Positions 41,070-51,855 of a stretch of DNA of 64,000 nucleotides are shown here, piece by piece. Positions within the stretch are counted from its first letter, which is position 1, and each line of letters begins with the position of its first letter. The notes under the pieces were generated by a model. That model saw only the letters and a program-made list of their open reading frames with translations. It had not been told where the DNA came from and did not search any database. The position numbers were made by a program, and so were the translations under genes. The stretch is taken from assembly GCA_013423325.1 (NCBI GenBank), contig BLJB01000028.1:295773-359772 (forward strand). The letters are read 5' to 3'. This DNA is from Usnea hakonensis (Eukaryota; Ascomycota; Lecanoromycetes; Lecanorales; Parmeliaceae).

Positions 41070-43016
41070 TCACTCGTCCTTGGCACACGCTGGCCGGCCA
41101 GATTTGCAAACGTCGTCTTGGCGGCTCGCGAAAAATGAAGGAGCTGGATGGTGAAATAGCACCGGAGGATACTGAGGTGGAAGGTGCTGCTGGCGAAGAT
41201 ATGGATTCAACAGGTTTAGTGTAGAACCGTGGTACCTTGACTCCCCAAGGCCGCCAAAGTCCATTTGAGGGGGAAGAGAGTTGAAGAATTGGGGAGGCTG
41301 GTTTCCTGTGACGGAGAAGTAGCGCTGGGTGATCCTCTCATTGTGGGCTTGTGAAGCTTGGTCATCAATCCGTCCATTGTCGTCCAATATGGGTTCGATA
41401 TTCTCACGATTCTCTTCCGCTGTGGTTGGCTTAGAGACATCCACAAAGGGTCTGGACTGAGTGTCCCAGGACAGTCCATTAGACGGAACTCTCTTCTGGT
41501 TCTCGCCAGACGACGTCAAGACTGCGAAAGGACTTCTTCGAGCAGTAAAGCCAGCCGCTCGGGGCTGGGAATGACCCTGGTGACCGTGTGTGTTGTGCAA
41601 GAAGGGATAACCTTCTTTGCTGGCGCTAATCTTCGCTGGACGTGTTCCCGAGATTGTATGTTCTGGTCGCCCAATTGTCGTATCATCTTTGAAAACATCA
41701 AATGCTTGAGAACGAGCGCTACCAGCAATTCCACTGGTCAATCGGCGTTCTAGATCCTCTGCACTGGCTGCATCAAATCCCATGTGAGCACTCCTAGGAT
41801 AAGAAAACTTGGGCGGTGGAGGGTCCAATGTGGCAAGTGCCTTTTCGGAAATACTGCGTAGGTCAGAAGCTTGCGAAGCAGAAATATGGCCCGGCGCCTT
41901 GCGTGCTCGACGAGTTGGTTTTGGAGCGTTGGTACTGATGTCCGTGAGCACGCTCTTTTTGGCTTTGGCCCGCTGTCTTTTTGGCGGAGGAGTAGGCTCC
42001 TTGAGAGGGCTGCTTTCCACATTGCCAGTTATCAATCGTTCTTGTTTCAGTGATCCGTCCGGCCAATAGATTCGCTCTACCTGCTCAACCATCCCCGAAT
42101 TATACTCCATTTGCTCCAATATAGACCCGTCCTTCTTCTGATTACGTAGACGCTGAGCTTCTAAGCTGGCAGAGTCGAAGATCGACATGCCTGGCCACTT
42201 GACTCCTTTGAGTATTGGTAGCTGCATCATTTCTGATTTCTCAATTTTCCGGTCATTGAGGTCAGGTGTCGAGCTGGAACGTTCTCGCGCGTGTTCAATC
42301 GTCCGAAAAGGCGAGAAGGTGAAAGGGAGATCGAGAAGCTCGGTAGGGTCGGGGTATACTGTCCTTGTTGGGCTGCGAATGAAGGTGTCGAAGTAGTCGT
42401 TCTCGTTATCCGTATCTGGTCCAGGGCCCTGCAGAGCTTTCTGACTGAGAGGGATCTTTGATGGTGTAGAAGCTATGGCGTCTCGGCGGGCTGCACTTGC
42501 GTCGTGTTCCTCGCACATTCGTGGGACGTGGAATCGATGAGAGAGGGCTTGTTGGTCATATTGTGGTAGACCGCCGTGTCCTGCTAGACCGAGGAAAGGC
42601 GATGGACTCGAAGGAGGAAACCAAGACAGCTGAGGGTCGATAGCTGGCTCTTCATATTTGACGGGACTTGCTTCAGTGATCTTCTCTGAAGTCTTGGCAC
42701 GCCTTTTGCGTGGCTTGACCGTTTTGGCAGAGGCTGTTGCATGCGAGTTGGCAGAGCGTTTGACTCTGCTACTGGTGTCTTTGGATTCCTTGAGGATGAG
42801 ACGCTGGGACAGCAGCCTCTCGATCTGATGCTTGGCATACCAGCGGTCGTAGGCGTCGAGCTTGTCGCGGATTGATGCATCTTGACGGCCACGCACTTTT
42901 GCTTTCAATTCCTGTGCAAGGTGGCCTTTGGAAGCGACGTGGGTCAACAGATGGGAGATGTCACTGAACTCTGGTTCTTTAGGGCAGATGTTGCAAAGAA
43001 GTGGGATGGAAGTCAT
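41070..43016 (-). CDS. C2H2-type zinc-finger hypothetical protein
   Basis: Single exon, 648 residues from ATG 43016. The N-terminus holds one zinc-finger-like unit, CNICPKEPEFSDISHLLTH followed by ASKGH (Cys 8 and 11, then spaced His), resembling U1/matrin-type or C2H2 fingers. A helical basic stretch follows (KLDAYDRWYAKHQIERLL) and then KRRAK-rich probable nuclear localisation signals near residues 100-110. The middle carries a compact, probably conserved block (LPILKGVKWPGMSIFDSAS, then RLRNQKKDGS and VERIYWPDGSLK) around residues 265-335. The C-terminal half is Ser/Pro/Arg-rich and ends in aromatic Pro-Gln segments. Likely nuclear, DNA- or RNA-associated; specific function unknown. Confidence 0.75.
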   Translation of the reverse strand: MTSIPLLCNICPKEPEFSDISHLLTHVASKGHLAQELKAKVRGRQDASIRDKLDAYDRWYAKHQIERLLSQRLILKESKDTSSRVKRSANSHATASAKTVKPRKRRAKTSEKITEASPVKYEEPAIDPQLSWFPPSSPSPFLGLAGHGGLPQYDQQALSHRFHVPRMCEEHDASAARRDAIASTPSKIPLSQKALQGPGPDTDNENDYFDTFIRSPTRTVYPDPTELLDLPFTFSPFRTIEHARERSSSTPDLNDRKIEKSEMMQLPILKGVKWPGMSIFDSASLEAQRLRNQKKDGSILEQMEYNSGMVEQVERIYWPDGSLKQERLITGNVESSPLKEPTPPPKRQRAKAKKSVLTDISTNAPKPTRRARKAPGHISASQASDLRSISEKALATLDPPPPKFSYPRSAHMGFDAASAEDLERRLTSGIAGSARSQAFDVFKDDTTIGRPEHTISGTRPAKISASKEGYPFLHNTHGHQGHSQPRAAGFTARRSPFAVLTSSGENQKRVPSNGLSWDTQSRPFVDVSKPTTAEENRENIEPILDDNGRIDDQASQAHNERITQRYFSVTGNQPPQFFNSLPPQMDFGGLGESRYHGSTLNLLNPYLRQQHLPPQYPPVLFHHPAPSFFASRQDDVCKSGRPACAKDE

Positions 43017-43636
43017 GATGGTTGCAACTGACTCGGTAGAAAAGAGAGGGAGGAGTTGTAGCCACGACGGTGAGTCTGGAGATGATTAGTACATAAAGGA
43101 AACAACGAGGTAGGAAAGGTAGCAAGGAGTGAGAAATGAGGAAGTCAAAAATTCAATTGGATGCCCTTCCCTGTGAAAGAGTGAAGGAGTGAGATTGTTG
43201 GATTGAAGAGAGCGAGAGCAAAAGCAAGAGCAAGAGGAATCCGTCACTGCGAGCTAGCGCCAAGACTTGGGTTGCTCTTGTAACATTAAGGTAAGGTACT
43301 GTATTTTGAAGGAAGGGAAGGCCCATTCCATCCTCTCATCCATTCCACTTTTAACCAGCAGGGAGCATCAGTCCCGAATTGCCATTGACAAGGAACTCTA
43401 CCCTCCATTTGGTAGCATCTTGCTCTACAGCTGAGCGGTCAATTGCTGACACCTTACGCAAGCGGTCCGGATGTCAATTCAAAATGGATGCAGTGCAGTA
43501 TACTCATACTCAAACAAGGGTGGAATCGAGACCTCGTCAATTCCACGACGCTGAGCTACATGGACCTCTCAGTCTTCGCACTCTAGCTTCATGGCGAGTC
43601 AAATTCACACCCGCCCTCTAGATGCATTCACACCTA
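43017..43636. other. Intergenic region with recurrent promoter motif
   Basis: Upstream of the zinc-finger gene. It holds GCAAGAGCAAGAG near 43218 and TAAGGTAAGGTAC at 43287. No gene seen. Confidence 0.5.
43287..43299 (+). promoter_or_regulatory. TAAGGTAAGGTAC motif copy
   Basis: 271 bp upstream of the zinc-finger gene start at 43016, in the same orientation relative to the gene as the copies upstream of the iminopeptidase and IRE1 genes. Confidence 0.4.
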
Positions 43637-44870
43637 TCAGACATCTAGCTGGCCAAGTAAACGTTTTGTTGTCTCTCGAGGCATGCAACTTTGACCAAGT
43701 CAGTGCTCAGTAATTTCAATCAAATCCAATAGTACTGACTAGACTGGGTCAATTGCTTCCACGCCTGGATAACCAATCAAGCTCAGACCTGCAATACCGA
43801 AGTGGGTGTGGAACACATCCACCATATCTCCTGGTCTGTCCGCAATGCCTCCCTTGTCCAGATCCTACATACAAGTCAGACAAGTAAACCTCAGATCGAT
43901 GAGATCAGATGAGCCCACCTGGCATTGAAGGATGAATTGGGCGAGCTTGTCTTTGTCGATCCAATGCAAACGATCGATCATGGCCAGACTGCAGCCTACC
44001 CACCAACTGTAGCACACATCCTCCAATTTTTCTGGCCTGCCATTGAGGCCACCATTTGGGACCTGCCTTTCACTCAGCCAACCACCCAATCGATCCTTAT
44101 CTACCAAGTCGAGTCGGCCAGCTATCGCCAGTGCCCCCACGCATGTAAAGATTTGGCCCGCATGGGACTCTGCACCAGGGCTAACTCCATATCCACCGTC
44201 GAAGTTTGCACAGGCCTGTATATATGTGACAGCTTTGGATATGTCGACGAGATGAAGCATATGGAGGAGTGAAAGAGCGTTCAAGGCGCCGTATAGAAAG
44301 CGAGTATCTGTTTCGCCCCATTGATCTCCGGCAAATGACCCGGTCTCACGGTCCTGAAGATCGGCAATGTCTGTGTCCATGTTCAGCGCCACTTGTGGTC
44401 ACTTTCTGATCCATACTCACATTTGCCAACCTTGGCCTTCCCAGCTGTGCCACGTTGATCTAGCTCTTCTATTGCATCGACCGTCCCTAAAATCTGGACT
44501 GCACTCACGGTGTAGAGCATATGAGCGTCATGACCAGGAGCAGCTCCGAAGCCACCATTCTCGTGTTGACAGGAGAGGACGAAGTCGATAGTTGCAGGAC
44601 GTGGTAAAGCTTCCGGGTGGCCGAGTAAATGTAGAGCAGTCAGACCCCAATAGACACCGTTCAAACGCAAGTGCTCGGTCAGCCAGTACTCGAGTTCATC
44701 TTGCCGCTGTCAGTGAATGAGCTTCCGCATGAAGTGCTTGAGTGTTCGGTGGAAGGTACAGTATCTAGACTTTGAATGTACTGAACATGGTTTTCCACCA
44801 CCAGTTTGAGTTCGTCGGGCACATGAGCGGTGGACGCACCCCCTCTTCCCGGACCAGAGATCAAAGACAT
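43637..44870 (-). CDS. bet2: Rab geranylgeranyltransferase (type II) beta subunit
   Basis: Catalytic subunit that attaches geranylgeranyl groups to Rab GTPases, with the alpha subunit and Rab escort protein. Five exons: 44760-44870, 44421-44706, 43919-44370, 43740-43864 and 43637-43688; introns 50-54 bases; 341 residues. Prenyltransferase repeats are visible: FVLSCQHENGGFGAAPGHDAHM; IQACANFDGGYGVSPGAESHAG; a third with GGLNGRPEKLEDVCYSWW; and QCQDLDKGGIADRPGDMVDVF. Zinc ligands are Asp and Cys in EDVCYSWW (near 249) and His in FHTHFGIAG (near 302). The fourth intron splits the Tyr codon of DPVYCMP as TA/T; unspliced, it reads TAG and would cut the last 17 residues. Confidence 0.95.
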
Positions 44871-45430
44871 GATGAGTCGGTTATTTATTGAGGTATTGGT
44901 ATTGATGGATAATGATTGGTTCTGAAAATGGGTTGGGATGATTGTACTCTATATGTATCTTACTTCAAAGGTGAAGAAGGCGAAAGAATGTCGGAAAGAA
45001 TAAGTGACGGCTAAATTTTGGATACGGGTATCGGAGATGGATTACAGCCTATTGGAGGGTTGGGATATAGATGAAACAAGCAAGAAGGCGGAGAATAGGT
45101 TTTAGCGAAATTCGAAACTGGGTGAAATCTGGTAAGATAATGAGGTTAGGTTAAGTAAAGTAAGGTAATTGGAAAAGTCAAAATCCAAAGAGTTAAAGTA
45201 GAGTTATGCCCTGCATTAGCGTAATTGCGTTCAGGGACGCCTCGGGACAAGAGTGGGAAAACATTCCAACCCGTCTCTTCTCCTTCTTAGGCCCTTCTCT
45301 ATTATACCCCCCCCCCTCCTCTCTCCCCCCCCCGGACTCCCCCCAACCCCCAACCGGCTAGCAGAAATCAATTGGCAGATTGAAGACATTAATTCAACAT
45401 TCACACCTTTTAACAAATAAAATAATACCT

Positions 45431-45440
45431 ACCTTACCTT
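45431..45440 (-). promoter_or_regulatory. AAGGTAAGGT motif copy
   Basis: Ten-base match to the recurrent motif, extended to AAGGTAAGGTAGGTA on the minus strand. It is 561 bp upstream of BET2, in the opposite orientation to the other copies relative to the gene. Confidence 0.25.
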
Positions 45441-46580
45441 CTTGTCTTTTCGCACTCATCACCTGCATCCATTCTCCTTCCCTTCCTTTCCTCTCTCCCT
45501 CTCATCTCTCATCTCTCTCTCAGTACAAGTGTATGATTCCCATCTGGTGGCATACATACATGGGTCTGAGGTAGCACCGTTTTGCAGCAGTCTTTGATCC
45601 TTTTACCATTACGAGGGTCCACCCACCCACCCCCCCGGCTGCCGGCCCAGATCCTCGCCGCATTCATTGACGAATCCAGCTGACGCTACTGCATCACACT
45701 GCATAAGAGCCACAACTGCATACGGACGCTGGTCGTCCATGTGGGGTTCAACACAATTTTGGTTCCCTCGTGTATTCTAGACAGCAATTACCCTTCACTT
45801 TCTCCAGCCTCGCCTTTCCCTGCCTGCAACTTGAGCTGCCTTGAAATCTTTGACGATTCACTTTTGGCCTGGGAGACGATCAACTCTTGGAGTGTGACAC
45901 AGGCTCAACGCTCGAGGAGAGGATTCTCATGCATTGGGTATGATGCGATTCACTCTTCCCCCCCACAACAGGAATGCTCGAAGCAGGTAGCCTCCGGAAT
46001 GATGTGAATCTATGCAGATAGGCATGCAGCAGCGTCCGAGTCCTTGTTTGGAAGCGAAACCCAATCTTGGAAATCCACATTGCTGACGTTCGATGGTTCA
46101 TGCTGCAGAAATCCGCAAAAGATCCCAGATCGATTCCCACTGCCTCTCCTCATCCCTACCATTCCGCCACAGTCTGCTGGGATACCTTGATAAAACCGTG
46201 CGTGGAGAAGGAGGTTTGGATCGGTTTGGAACACGCCACATAGAATTTGGTCCTCTAGCGTAGCTATTCCAGCTAGGTAGTACCTGTGGGTCTTCTAGAC
46301 AAGCGAGGACTAGAATCGAGAGATGGGGCGTTCTTTGTGAATCAGGATCTCAGCGGTAAGATGCTTTCAGAGAGTCGGTTCCATCATGTGTAACCCATGT
46401 GCAAGGAATGGCTTCTCCCTAAAAATATTGTGACTTTTTTGTGCTAACAAGTCTCACGGTAGACTATCTGATGAGGTAGGAGACTGAAACAGGTGCCTAA
46501 TCGGGGTTTTCGACGTGAATAATAGACACGCTTTCCCTCTGTTTTACTGTCTCTTTGTCCTAAAACGCTAGACAATCTAG

Positions 46581-46595
46581 ATGAGAGTCATATAA
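46581..46595 (+). promoter_or_regulatory. Upstream ORF of the RhoGAP gene
   Basis: A four-codon reading frame, ATG AGA GTC ATA TAA, ends three bases before the main ATG at 46599. Such placement would force reinitiation or leaky scanning and so could damp translation. Confidence 0.45.
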
Positions 46596-46598
46596 GAT

Positions 46599-48752
46599 AT
46601 GGCGAAAATCACAAGACCGGCCTCTCTGTCACTGGCTATACCAATAAGGTCATCACCGGCAAGCAGTACAATTACATCGCCCGTAGATGGAGCGTCGCCG
46701 AGGAATTTGCACACTAGCAGCGCCGAGAACCCACAACCTTTGGAACCTCGCTCACTAGAAGATCCATCAAAATCACCAGATCTCACATCACTGCCACCAT
46801 TCCCATCATCACCAAAGGACACACCAACCCATACCCGCGAGCCTTCGAAGGGGTTCTTCTCAAACATGAAGGCCTCAAAGTCATCCAATAAGCTGCATCA
46901 CACCGAGCCGAATATACGCCATGTGTCTGAAGATACAGCAAGGAGCAATGTAGCTTCAAGCGAGAACCTGCTATATTCCCTACGCAAGACTCCTGGATCA
47001 ACCCCTGACCTGAGTCTGTTGACCTCACAGAGCACTTCAACTGATGATCGTGAAGGTAAGTCACCCTTTTCTAGACTAGCAGGGTATCACATACTGATTT
47101 TGCTCAAGGTCGCCAAGTCCAGGAACAATTAGCTACTCACGGCCAAGTAGGATCTCCTGCGCAATCAGATAGTAATCTCGCCGCCAGTCCGACGGAGCCA
47201 TTGCAGGGGAGAAAGCCCAAGCCAAAATTCGGTGGCTTCTTGACTCGCACACGATCTATTCGCATGGACGATGGGCCTAGGAAGTCAAAGCCAACGACGC
47301 CAATCCTGACTACGAATCCAGAAATCATGGTCCAGTACCACGGCACTAACGAGACCGAAGACAGCCAGAGAGCTCCGAAAACGGCACCTTTGCAGCAGGA
47401 CCGTTCACTGCGCGACATGATGAATTCCAACCCTCGCAACCGCTCTGCTGACCGGCAGCCCCAAAATAATCCCAGTCAAGAAAACCTTCGTCCACGTCGC
47501 GAGGACGGACGTTCTGGCCAAGGGCTGCCGACTTCAAACTCAAGAGTGTTCCGCGAAAGTGGTGGAGCACATGGCGGATCCCACATCTTCTCCAACATCA
47601 AAAATACATCTAGCAAAGCTGCAGACGGTCTTGGCAAAGCAGGCAAAGGTATATTTGGAAAGATCGCACGAAGCGGCAGCAGCAACGCAAAGGAAGAGGA
47701 GCGATATGTCTTACGTGTCATCAATTTACCTCTAGTCGATCAGACTCGACGCACTCGCATAGCCAGACGGCTAGAGGACTCGAAGGATAAGACAGAGTTC
47801 TGGATGCCTGCCTTACCCTGGCGATGCATTGAGTCAGTCTAGATTGATTGAAGACTTGAGTAGCAGGCTAATTCTATGATAGTTATCTGAACTTTCGAGG
47901 ATGCGAAGAAGAAGGCCTCTATAGAGTACCTGGTAGCGATGTGCAGATTCGTCATTGGCAGAAGCGCTTTGATAAAGGCAGGTTCTATTCAAAGACAGAT
48001 CTGCGGGAAATAAAGCTAACAGCTAGGCAGAGCTCGACATCAACCTCTTTGATGAAGAAGAACTGTACGACATTAACATCATTGGTTCCATGTTCAAAGC
48101 GTGGCTGCGTGAGCTTCCATCCGAAATCTTGCCCAAAGAGGTTCAAGCCAAAATTGCCGAGCAATGCGCAGGAGCTAAAGAAGTTCCACAACTATTGAAA
48201 GACGAGCTCTCTTCTCTTCCCCCCTGGAACTACTATTTGCTCTTCGCAATCACCTGCCATCTCAGCCTTCTGACAGCCTATGCCGCTAAGAACAAGATGA
48301 CTTACAACAACCTTTGCATCTGCTTTCAACCTGCTCTTAAGATCGACACAATTTGTTTCCAATTCCTTGTTCAAGATTGGCGCAATTGCTGGCAAGGATG
48401 CTGGACGGAGAAGGAAGCTCTCGAAGCAGAGTATGGCATCCTTAGTGGCGATCTGCCTTCGTCAAGCGGTAGCGGCGGAGGCAGTGGTGGAAATAGCTCG
48501 AATTGCTCAACAGCTGTTGCTGAAGAGCGCTCATTGGCTTCCTCAAGCAGCCACAAGCCTTCGATGGGAGGACGTCCTCAGCAAACCAAACCACCACCAC
48601 TAGTCATCAAAGCTAGCGATGACCACTCGTCGGAATACACAAGCTCTGAGGACGGGAGCAACCAAAATGCTTATCCACATACAACAAGCAGGACGCAGCT
48701 ACCAGAGTTGGCGCCTGTCATGCCCTTATCCCCAATCAATATGAGCCATTGA
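46599..48752 (+). CDS. RhoGAP-domain protein
   Basis: GTPase-activating protein for a Rho/Cdc42-type GTPase, 665 residues. Exons 46599-47055, 47109-47832, 47883-47977 and 48031-48752. The N-terminal 330 residues are Ser/Thr/Pro-rich and disordered. The RhoGAP domain starts near residue 345 (YVLRVINLPLVDQ), with the arginine finger in EEEGLYRVPGSDV (near 405), then LRELPSEILP, LPPWNYYLLFAITCHL and NKMTYNNLCICFQPALKI. The tail is Ser/Gly-rich. Introns 1 and 2 are GT-AG. The third (47978-48030) must use a GC donor (GCAGGTTC), because only that restores FDKELDINLFDEEE; the neighbouring GT at 47982 breaks the frame. A minimal uORF precedes the start. Sac7/Bem3-like specificity cannot be decided here. 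Confidence 0.92.
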
Positions 48753-49388
48753 GCATCCAACCGATACTAGCCATCTGTTAAGTGGATGCAAAATTTTCGA
48801 AGCACCATCCATGGTGCCCTTTTCATGCAAGACCGCCATCGACGACTCTTCTCAGCCTTGCGAATGTCCGCAATGAGAAATGGAGTTACAGTAGGGCAGC
48901 AATCCATTACTCTTTCGATTCGCAATATTGTCTTATTCATCACTTTTCAACAGGCTTGAGACGACTGAGCGGGCACCTCAGCCTGAACGAGCGGATTTCC
49001 AAGTCTATTCACCTACCGTCGGTACTACCTTAATTTTATAGGGGAGTGAGTCCATTGTCGTTGGGCATTAGCGAATGCCTCTGTTGGCTATTAGATACCA
49101 ACACTTCTACATTTTTCCTTCCCGTCTTTTACTATTCATTTATGTCAGCTCCTGTGGGAAGCAGACGAACGAGATTGCATGAGCACGATTGAGAGGCGTC
49201 GTTGTACGATAGGCTACTAGGCAGAGATTATATCAATCAGACTTATATCAAACAGTCCCACTCTGACTGATAAACTGAATGAGCATTTCCCTACCCTATA
49301 AAGGCTATACCAAAGCATCTGTAACACCCAAGACCCCTCCCTCTATGTACCTCAAGCACATCCCACTTATCCATCCATCACCGTCCCC
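48753..49388. other. Tail-to-tail intergenic region
   Basis: No gene or notable repeat seen between the RhoGAP and DAP3 genes. Confidence 0.5.
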
Positions 49389-50918
49389 CTAAACCCTCAT
49401 CCTAACCACCGCCCTCTCCAACTCGCCCACGCACCCCCCGCCGCTCAAAGTCCACTTCTCGTCCACAAACCCGTCATCGACCCTCTGCCTCACCATGCCA
49501 CTAAGAGCCCAATACTCCATCAAGCCCCTCGCCTCCTCCCTGCTCAACCCCCCCATCCGCTTCACCTCCACCCCGCCCTTGTCAAACACCCCGAGAACGC
49601 GCTCATCGTACTTGGCAAACGGATCCTTCTGCACCGAACCCGCGTTGTTGGTGCCCGCTTGTTGTTCGAGCTGGCTGAGTGCGAGGCTCAGAGAGGGGAC
49701 GACGGGACTGTTGGATGCGGACATTGAGGCGAGGACGAGGCCGGCGTTGGGCAGCTGGAGGGCGCCGGAGAGGTGGTCGAGGAACCATTTGATGAGGGTG
49801 AATTGGTGGGCGTGGATGGGTTGGTAGGTGTTTGATATGTAGTGCGAGTCCCGCATGGCGTGCGCGAGTCCGTCCATGCACAGCAGTAAAGGGGGTCGGT
49901 CCGGCAGCGTGAGTTCCCGATAGAGCAGTTCGAAGATGGGCCAGGCGGTGTCGGGGTCTTGGGCGCCGAGGAGGGCGAGGCGGGAGAGGGTGATGTTGGG
50001 GGGGATGGGGATGGGGAGGGTGGAGGGGGGAGGGGGGTGCGAGAGGTGGAGGGTTGAGAGGACGGGGTTCGCGCGGGAGATGGCGGTGAGGAGGGTGGCG
50101 GTGTAGGTTCGTTGGGCGTAGAGGGTCGGGGTGGTGGAGGGGAGGGGGGCGTATTCTGTGTGGGCTAGGATGAGGTCTTGGGCTGTGGAGGGAGGTCAGC
50201 GGAGCGGTTTGAAGAAAGATGTTGGGGAGAATTGTTGGGTTGTGCTCGACCACGTACCTTCTGGTATGTTGATTACGACCCAGTCTTTCAAAAAGGCCAT
50301 GGTCATGGCTTGGAGTAGCATCGTCGTCTTTCCGCTTCCTCTCTCGCCCACAAAGACCCGACGAATGGACCGATCCCGCGCCCCCAAGCTGATATCCTCA
50401 ATCTCCTTTGCCATTTCCAGCGTGTCTTTCCTGATCAGCATCGCCGGCCTCCTGAACAGAGGCCATGCCTGCGAAACCTTGAACGCCTCGACGGCCCTCA
50501 ATTGGTCCACCACCGGACCCGGTATAGCCCAGACCTGTCCTCGCAAATTCTCATCGATCATTGATTGAGCGGTGACGTCTTTCAAGCCCTCGACTTCCAA
50601 CGCGTTGGTGTTGCTGAGCACAATCCTCTTCCGTAGCGCTTTGCGTTCGCCAATTGCCGGCCTCCTGGCTCTCTCAACTTTTGTCGGCGCCTTCTTCTTC
50701 CTGGTGAAGGTTTGCTTTTGGCCTTTTACGGTTTTCTCGACCATGGTGGTGGTCTTCTTCGGCGGGTTAGCGCTCAGAGACGCGCTGGTCGTAAAGGTTG
50801 CCGTCGACGCTGGGTAGAGGACTGGGTAGAGGGTCCATGGCTGCGGTGGAGCTCGGCGCGTTGGGGAAGATTGATTTGAAGCTCGAGCCAAGCAGCGCCA
50901 GCAGGTCTGGAGGCTCAT
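49389..50918 (-). CDS. Mitochondrial small-subunit ribosomal protein mS29 (DAP3/Rsm23)
   Basis: GTP-binding protein of the mitochondrial 28S-type small ribosomal subunit. Exons 50258-50918 and 49389-50182, intron 50183-50257; 484 residues. The N-terminus is Arg/Ser/Thr-rich without acidic residues for about 50 positions (SLQTCWRCLARASNQSS), as expected of a matrix-targeting peptide. A Lys/Arg-rich linker precedes the conserved LRGQVWAIPGPVVDQLRA and RRPAMLIRKDT. The P-loop GERGSGKTT is near residue 195, followed by WVVINIPE; exon 2 continues with AQDLILAHTEYAP and a GTPase-core-like LPDRPPLLLCMDGLAHAM. Divergent from RRS1 across 231 bp. Exon 2 is very GC-rich, giving large open frames on both strands that are artefacts. 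Confidence 0.9.
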
Positions 50919-51149
50919 CTTTTCTGTAGTCTCGATACTCGAGCTCTGAACGCCGTAGGAAGAGTTGTCATTATCAAGAAATCTTCATCCCTGCTTCACT
51001 GCGGAGAAAATGATCGCTAAAAACGGCACTAGCCGCTCTGCAAAGATTTGCGGAGACTAGGACTCATAATTATCCCACGGCAGATAATTTTCATATCAAG
51101 CAACTTCTCATCTGATACAGAGCTGATCAATCTCCTAAATTCATCCATT
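50919..51149. promoter_or_regulatory. Bidirectional promoter region, mS29 / RRS1
   Basis: Only 231 bp separate the divergent start codons of a mitoribosomal protein and a cytosolic ribosome-assembly factor. No clear element recognised. Confidence 0.45.
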
Positions 51150-51855
51150 ATGGCCGGCGATTCAACAATGGATCTTTCACAGGCATCTTCCTCTGTCCTC
51201 AACTCAGTCCCCAGAGCATCCGATCCGGACAAATCGTAAACCCCTCCCCACTCCCACTTCGCCAATTCGCTGACACATTCCTCCAAGCTCTGTAACAGTA
51301 ACGAAATCCATTCCCCTAACATTTGATCTCGGTAATCTCCTCTGCCATGACCCGACCCCATTACCCGCCAACCCACCCGAGGCCCTCCTCGCCTCCACCG
51401 CCCGCGACTGCGCCCAGTCCCTCATCAACCAACTCTTAACCACCTGCCCCATCACCAGCACCCCGACTTCTGGCGTCGTCATGGCCCTTCCGCCTGCCAC
51501 ATTCCCATTACCGCGGGAAAAGCCACTGCCGAAGGAGAAGGAGGAGACGAAATGGGAGAAGTTTGCCAAGAAGAAGGGAATTAAGGATAAGAAGCGAGGG
51601 GAGGGCAAAATGGAGTATGACGAGGAGAAAGGCGAGTGGGTTCCTAAATGGGGGTATAAAGGACGGAATAAGGAAGGCGAGGGGGAGTGGATTGTTGAGG
51701 TTGATGAGAAGAAGGAGCGGGAGCTGGAGAGGGAAGGGAAAGGGAAGACGGTTAGAGGAGAAGGGAGGAGAGATAGGGTTGAGAAAGCAAAGAGGAATGA
51801 CAGGAAGCAGAGGGCCAATGAGAGGAAGGGGAGGAAAGCAGGTAGTGGAGGATGA
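51150..51855 (+). CDS. rrs1: RRS1: ribosome biogenesis regulatory protein
   Basis: Nucleolar factor that, with Rpf2, brings the 5S RNP into the pre-60S subunit. Exons 51150-51235 and 51288-51855; intron 51236-51287 (GTAAAC...CCAAG with a GCTGAC branch site); 217 residues, close to the yeast protein. Conserved blocks: KSIPLTFDLGNLLCHDPTPL after the splice, REKPLPKEKEETKWEKFAKK, KGIKDKKR, and the hallmark DEEKGEWVPKWGYKGRNK. It ends in a very basic KKERELEREG...RRDRVEKAKRNDRKQR tail suited to rRNA contact and nucleolar location. The acceptor was chosen at 51287 because the later AG gives the wrong frame for SVTVTKSIPLTF. Confidence 0.93.

Larger units (their letters stand above)
44871..46598. 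other. Long divergent intergenic region
   Basis: 1.7 kb between the BET2 start (minus) and the RhoGAP start (plus). Contains long C-runs at 45307-45350, CT-rich DNA to 45520, and AAGGTAAGGT on the minus strand at 45431-45440. Short frames (such as 45741-46007) are not convincing. Confidence 0.5.

Noticed and set aside
49603..50253. 216-codon His/Pro/Arg-rich minus-strand frame
   Set aside because: An out-of-frame shadow of the GC-rich second exon of mS29; starts within the intron.
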